Shown one piece after another: positions 27,421 through 28,255 of a stretch of DNA of 28,255 bases. A program made the translations under genes and the position numbers. Under the pieces are notes generated by a model that was not told the DNA's origin, searched no databases, and was given only the letters and a program-made list of their open reading frames with translations. Origin of the DNA: UBA7396 sp034675265 (GTDB lineage: Bacteria > Patescibacteriota > Gracilibacteria > BD1-5 > UBA6164); the NCBI GenBank assembly GCA_034675265.1, contig JAUCDK010000015.1, positions 1 through 28,255 of the forward strand, read 5' to 3'. Position 1 is the first letter of the stretch. Every line of letters begins with the position of its first letter.

Positions 27421-27452
27421 AAAAAAACACTTGAATTTCAAGTGTTTTTTTA
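27421..27452. terminator. Bidirectional terminator, rplL and the kinase gene
   Basis: A 14-bp stem (27421-27434 with 27438-27451) has an ATT loop, a CACTTGA core and A/T outer arms. It follows rplL and overlaps the stop of the convergent kinase gene. Confidence 0.85.
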
Positions 27453-28142
27453 TATCAATTTTCCAAGAGTTTGAATTACTTTTTCACTTATATCTCAAGA
27501 ACTTGGAAGTTGAATAGAATTATCAAAATAAAGTACTTTTGTTCATTCTGATTCATAATTTTCACTCACAATTCATCATTTATAATATCCATTTAATTGT
27601 TCTACCATTTTTTGTACAAATTCATCAATATGTTTTCATCTTGATTCAAGTCTTTTTATAATAGTTTCATCATCAGCTCCAACTTCTATCACTATATCTG
27701 GTTTAGGAAGTGTAGAAAATTGTAAATGATACATATCATTAAAAGTTTTGAGAATATTTCCCTTTAATTGCATATCTGCATAAATAAAGGGTTGAGTTAA
27801 AACAAAATCAAAAACTATTGGTGTATTTTTTGATTGAATAAATGCTTTTGTAATTTCAGCAACATCTGTAGCAAGAAAATAATTTTGATTATTTGCCCAT
27901 AATGTAATATCATTTACTTTTCATCAAGTTTCTCTTATAATTTTTAAAAATGGATTGCATTCAGGAATTTCTGTAAAAATAGCAGCTCAAAGATAACTTG
28001 CTAATTCTTTTGTTATAGTTGATTTTCATACTCAAGCAGGACCAGTCACAGCAATAACAGGATATCTTTGTTGAAGTTTCAAAAATTCTTTCAAAGTTGT
28101 ATTTTCTAGAGGAACAATTATTTCAGAAAAATTTGTATTCAT
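27450..28142 (-). CDS. Deoxynucleoside kinase family protein
   Basis: A 230-residue salvage-type kinase that would phosphorylate deoxynucleosides with ATP. The P-loop is 'VTGPAGVGKSTI' (residues 32-43), with two TGA glycines. 'FTEIPECNPFLK' supplies the substrate-binding Glu and the NP pair. 'WANNQNYFLATDVAEI' is the helix with the substrate Gln. 'RLESRGKHIDE' is the LID Arg region. The usual DRS (D-R-S) catalytic motif is replaced by 'FDFVLTQPFIYA': the Asp remains but the Arg is missing, which may change activity. It may suit a nucleotide-scavenging lifestyle. It diverges from tRNA-Gln. Confidence 0.78.
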
Positions 28143-28168
28143 AGTTTGATAAAAATAATATAATTTAC

Positions 28169-28195
28169 TTGATTATACTCTATTTTCAATAAAAT
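28169..28195 (+). promoter_or_regulatory. Promoter of tRNA-Gln
   Basis: TTGATT and TAAAAT are separated by 15 bp. The -10 box ends 15 nt before the tRNA. Confidence 0.5.
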
Positions 28196-28210
28196 ATCAA
28201 AAGTATTTAT

Positions 28211-28255
28211 TCGGGATTCGCCAAGTGGTAAGGCATCGGTCTCTGACTCCGATAT
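28211..28255 (+). tRNA. trnQ-CUG: tRNA-Gln (anticodon CUG), cut by the window end
   Basis: Acceptor 5' strand TCGGGAT, D arm 'GCCAAGTGGTAAGGC' and anticodon loop CTCTGAC (CUG) match tRNA-Gln. The pair 31-39 is T-T. The T arm and the 3' end lie outside the window. Confidence 0.85.

Noticed and set aside
26996..27430. Minus-strand 144-codon frame opposite rplL
   Set aside because: It is an antisense shadow of the Ala/Gly-rich L12 gene.
116..28142. Widespread pseudogenes, as suggested by frequent TGA in frame
   Set aside because: TGA falls on conserved glycines, TAA and TAG are absent inside the frames, and reading frames are otherwise intact.
1..28255. CRISPR arrays, insertion sequences, integrases, attachment sites
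   Set aside because: No regularly spaced repeats, transposase-like frames or paired direct repeats around the foreign ORFs were found by eye.

Overview
This AT-rich window (very roughly a quarter G+C by eye) comes from a bacterium that reads UGA as glycine (translation table 25), which points to Candidatus Gracilibacteria or Absconditabacteria (SR1) of the Candidate Phyla Radiation. Under the standard code almost every gene looks shattered by TGA. Reading TGA as Gly restores full-length proteins, and the TGAs fall on invariant glycines: the P-loops of adenylate kinase and RecQ, DnaJ zinc motifs, the Sec-like dense glycine turns of MurF and the sortase His-loop. TAA and TAG are the only stops used by native genes. 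No insertion sequence, CRISPR array or integrase was seen.

Layout. 1-2.1 kb (minus): dnaJ and an ABC-transporter ATPase, with a structured leader between them. 2.19-2.59 kb (plus): RNase P RNA. 2.7-8.5 kb (plus): adk, a Trm11/TrmG10-like RNA methyltransferase, a degenerate RelA/SpoT-like protein, a thioredoxin-fold protein without CxxC, an MscS-type membrane protein and mtaB. 8.5-9.5 kb (minus): a metallo-beta-lactamase-fold-like protein and a NUDIX hydrolase. 9.7-11.1 kb (plus): a sortase and a small membrane coiled-coil protein. 11.1-18.5 kb (mostly minus): a long RSH (ppGpp) enzyme with a membrane C-terminus, recQ, murF and a small unknown protein. Two compositionally foreign small ORFs lie among these genes. 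18.6-20.8 kb (plus): a half-length PriA-like protein and dnaN. 20.9-25.3 kb: a UPF0489 protein (minus), nth (plus), then two small unknown proteins, a type IV pilus ATPase and miaA (minus). 25.4-27.4 kb (plus): tRNA-Thr, tRNA-Tyr, tRNA-Leu, rpmE, then rplJ-rplL behind an L10 leader with an attenuator. 27.4-28.26 kb: a deoxynucleoside kinase (minus) and a truncated tRNA-Gln (plus).

The content is mostly housekeeping: translation (L10, L12, L31, tRNAs, RNase P, MiaA, MtaB, RNA methylase), replication and repair (DnaN, RecQ, Nth, PriA-like), nucleotide supply (adenylate kinase, deoxynucleoside kinase), wall synthesis (MurF) and surface functions expected of an episymbiont (sortase, pilus ATPase).

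Most notable: (i) two small ORFs, at 13.6 and 17.7 kb, whose sequence looks like standard-code genes that end at TGA just before their own terminators; (ii) a stringent-response enzyme with four predicted C-terminal membrane helices and altered hydrolase residues, plus a second degenerate RelA-like protein; (iii) UGA-Gly codons common in most genes but scarce in ribosomal-protein genes; (iv) promoter-like -35/-10 pairs that cluster at 15-16 bp spacing; (v) structured leaders before dnaJ, rpmE and rplJ.
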